Below the pieces are notes generated by a model. The model was not told the DNA's origin, made no database searches, and worked only from the letters and a program-made list of their open reading frames with translations. DNA of 64,000 nucleotides from Drosophila pseudoobscura (lineage: Eukaryota; Arthropoda; Insecta; Diptera; Drosophilidae), in assembly GCF_009870125.1 (NCBI RefSeq), contig NC_046681.1, positions 12,971,001 to 13,035,000 on the forward strand, in the 5' to 3' direction. A program made the position numbers and the translations under genes. Position 1 is the first letter of the stretch. Each line of letters opens with the position of its first letter. Below are positions 62,525 through 64,000 of the stretch, piece after piece.

Positions 62525-63200
62525 TTTGATTATTTCCAATTGGTTTTTTTCCTTTGATTTTACTCTTTGCTTTTGATCTATAGCATTTTCGCACCGATAT
62601 TTTAAATTTTTTGCTCGGATGCAGGAGAACTTTTTAAATTTTTTCTACGCTTGGGCTCTGAGCCACGAGACTTCACAGTTTGGCGGAAAAACACGAAATG
62701 CAGCCAGCCCAGCTGCTGCTGCGAGACGAAAGTCGTTCCAGCTCTCGCATTTTGACAGATCAAGAGAGCAGCAGCCAATTTCTGACAGCTCACAATGGTC
62801 CCGGTGGTAGGTCCCTCTAACATGGATTTTTTTGGGATTTGGTCGTTTAGTTTATCCAAAATTATAGCATACCCAAGAGGGGTATGCCTTCGATAATAGT
62901 AAACATTATTTTAATAATTTAAAAATAATATAATTGTCTATTTTTCCTAGTATGTACATTCCACATGTAGGTTTTTATCATATACAAAATATATCATGAA
63001 AAAAGTATTCATTTGGAAAAACCAACATTAATATTATTAAAAATCTATAATTAACCAATATTATTGAAAAATTGTGCATTAATTTTAACAAAGATTTCCC
63101 TTTTATCCCTTTCGCATTAAGAATTTCTGCATATTGCTCTAGCCCTACCTGTAACGGTAATTTTCGGAAAGCATTTTTCGGCTGCTTTTTATGGCGCTTT
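62525..63200. other. Upstream region of Hasp, no gene
   Basis: Contains the Hasp 5' leader and promoter on the minus strand, but no TATA or clear initiator could be fixed. The 62640-62800 part is GC-richer (AGCTGCTGCTGC) and may hold the transcription start. The 62840-63110 part is very AT-rich. Confidence 0.4.
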
Positions 63201-63691
63201 TTCCAAACGGGGGTTGTGCTTGTGCAGCCCTCGCAGCAGAGCTTTTATGAGAGCATTGAAAAAGCTTTCACTATACGCTCGCTCGCTGGCATACAATTTT
63301 CCATCACCGCTCACGGGCAGAAGCAGAAGCAGTGAAAACGCACAGCACCGAGCACCGACGACTACGCACAGAGCCACGGGAAAAACTATCCAAAGCGCGC
63401 ACAAGCAAATACAAAAAATACAAAAGAAAAAAAACGCCAGTAAAACACGCACACACACTGAAAAAGTAGACACTTTTTTAGACGAAAATGTCTTCGGGGC
63501 AGCAAGAGTGTAACAAACATTTTGATTAAGCAATTAATTGAGCAAAGTGCAAGTGCAGTGGGTGGAAAATGTTTTAGATTCGGTTCGCTTACGGGTTCGG
63601 GTTCGGGTACGGGAACGGGAACGTGCTCGGGGTCGGGTACGGGTACGAGTACGGTACGGCGGGGGCGCATGTGAAAAGCGCGTAAAGAAAA
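63201..63691 (+). other. Possible 5' non-coding exon of a plus-strand gene
   Basis: The stretch from about 63290 has the A/C-rich, stop-dense composition typical of long Drosophila 5' leaders (CAAATACAAAAAATACAAAA, AAACACGCACACACAC). It ends in a perfect donor, AAAA/GTAAGT, at 63691/63692. No TATA is evident and the start is uncertain. The coding part would lie beyond the window. CGGGTACGGGAACGGG-type repeats at 63591-63659 fall inside it. Confidence 0.3.
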
Positions 63692-63748
63692 GTAAGTGCC
63701 AGAAATTTGTGTATTAAAATAAATCAACTAACCAACTAAACGATGCAT

Positions 63749-63768
63749 ACACACACACACACACACAC
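63749..63768. repeat. (AC)10 microsatellite
   Basis: An uninterrupted AC dinucleotide run just after the putative donor at 63692. It is likely length-variable. Confidence 0.9.
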
Positions 63769-64000
63769 CGCGATTAGTGTATGTACGCCCGAGAGTGTAT
63801 AGTTCTCTGTGTGAGTGGGGCATCTGCAAAAGAAAGGGAAAAAGCGGAAGGTTTGATAAATTAATTGATATTGAACCATTTCGAAATACATCTGCGACAA
63901 AATGTCGAACTAGCAGATGCAAAAAAGAAACGTATACAAGTATCTCTCTTCTGTGTATATAGGGAAATGTATTTTTAGCCACTGTGAAAGAATTTAAATT

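Noticed and set aside
1-64000. tRNA and microRNA genes
   Set aside because: I looked by eye for tRNA B-box strings (GGTTCGAA) and for well-known Drosophila microRNA sequences such as let-7, miR-124 and miR-2 and saw none. A covariance-model scan would be needed to exclude others.

Overview
The window looks like a stretch of a Drosophila chromosome arm, most likely from the melanogaster group. The genome is AT-rich, with short (50-100 nt) GT-AG introns, Drosophila-type TATA and TCAGTT initiator elements, abundant CA/GT and trinucleotide microsatellites, an INE-1-like repeat, and one gene I recognise as the Drosophila synaptic-cleft matrix gene Hasp. No tRNA, rRNA or CRISPR was seen. Nothing bacterial or viral was seen.

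Layout. 1-2.66 kb: no gene seen. 2.73-3.88 kb (+): an intronless gene for a RING/TRAF-type zinc-finger protein of the CYHR1/ZFTRAF1 type. 3.9-11.58 kb: non-coding. 11.66-12.16 kb (+): a small single-exon gene, with TATA box and poly(A) signal, for a secreted protein whose acidic middle is followed by an Arg/Gly tail. 12.25-30 kb: a gene desert rich in low-complexity DNA, with one speculative promoter/exon at about 19.73-20.05 kb. 30.1-32.2 kb (+): a tandem cluster of tiny two-exon genes for secreted cysteine-rich peptides. Two copies are intact, one lacks an in-frame AUG, and one is only a first-exon remnant. An INE-1-like repeat sits inside the cluster. 32.65-39.5 kb: non-coding. 39.58-43.65 kb: a fibrinogen-related (FReD) locus with one intact three-exon gene on the minus strand and three decayed relatives in both orientations. 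44-55.5 kb: mostly non-coding, with one weak candidate gene at 51.44-52.07 kb. 55.76-62.52 kb (-): the Hasp gene, for which I could assemble 16 coding exons with compatible phases into 1,657 codons (signal peptide, WAP, about 13 CCP/sushi domains, Ig, 4 CCP). 62.53-64 kb: promoter side of Hasp and a possible first non-coding exon of a gene leaving the window on the plus strand.

How they relate. The genes do not form one pathway. Hasp is an extracellular scaffold of cholinergic synaptic clefts. The FReD gene, the cysteine-rich peptides and the Arg/Gly protein are all predicted to be secreted, and the first two belong to classes that turn over by duplication and decay. The least described element is the 30.1-32.2 kb peptide cluster. 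Its members share gene structure, 5' sequence and an intron directly before the first cysteine, but they differ in cysteine spacing and in coding integrity.
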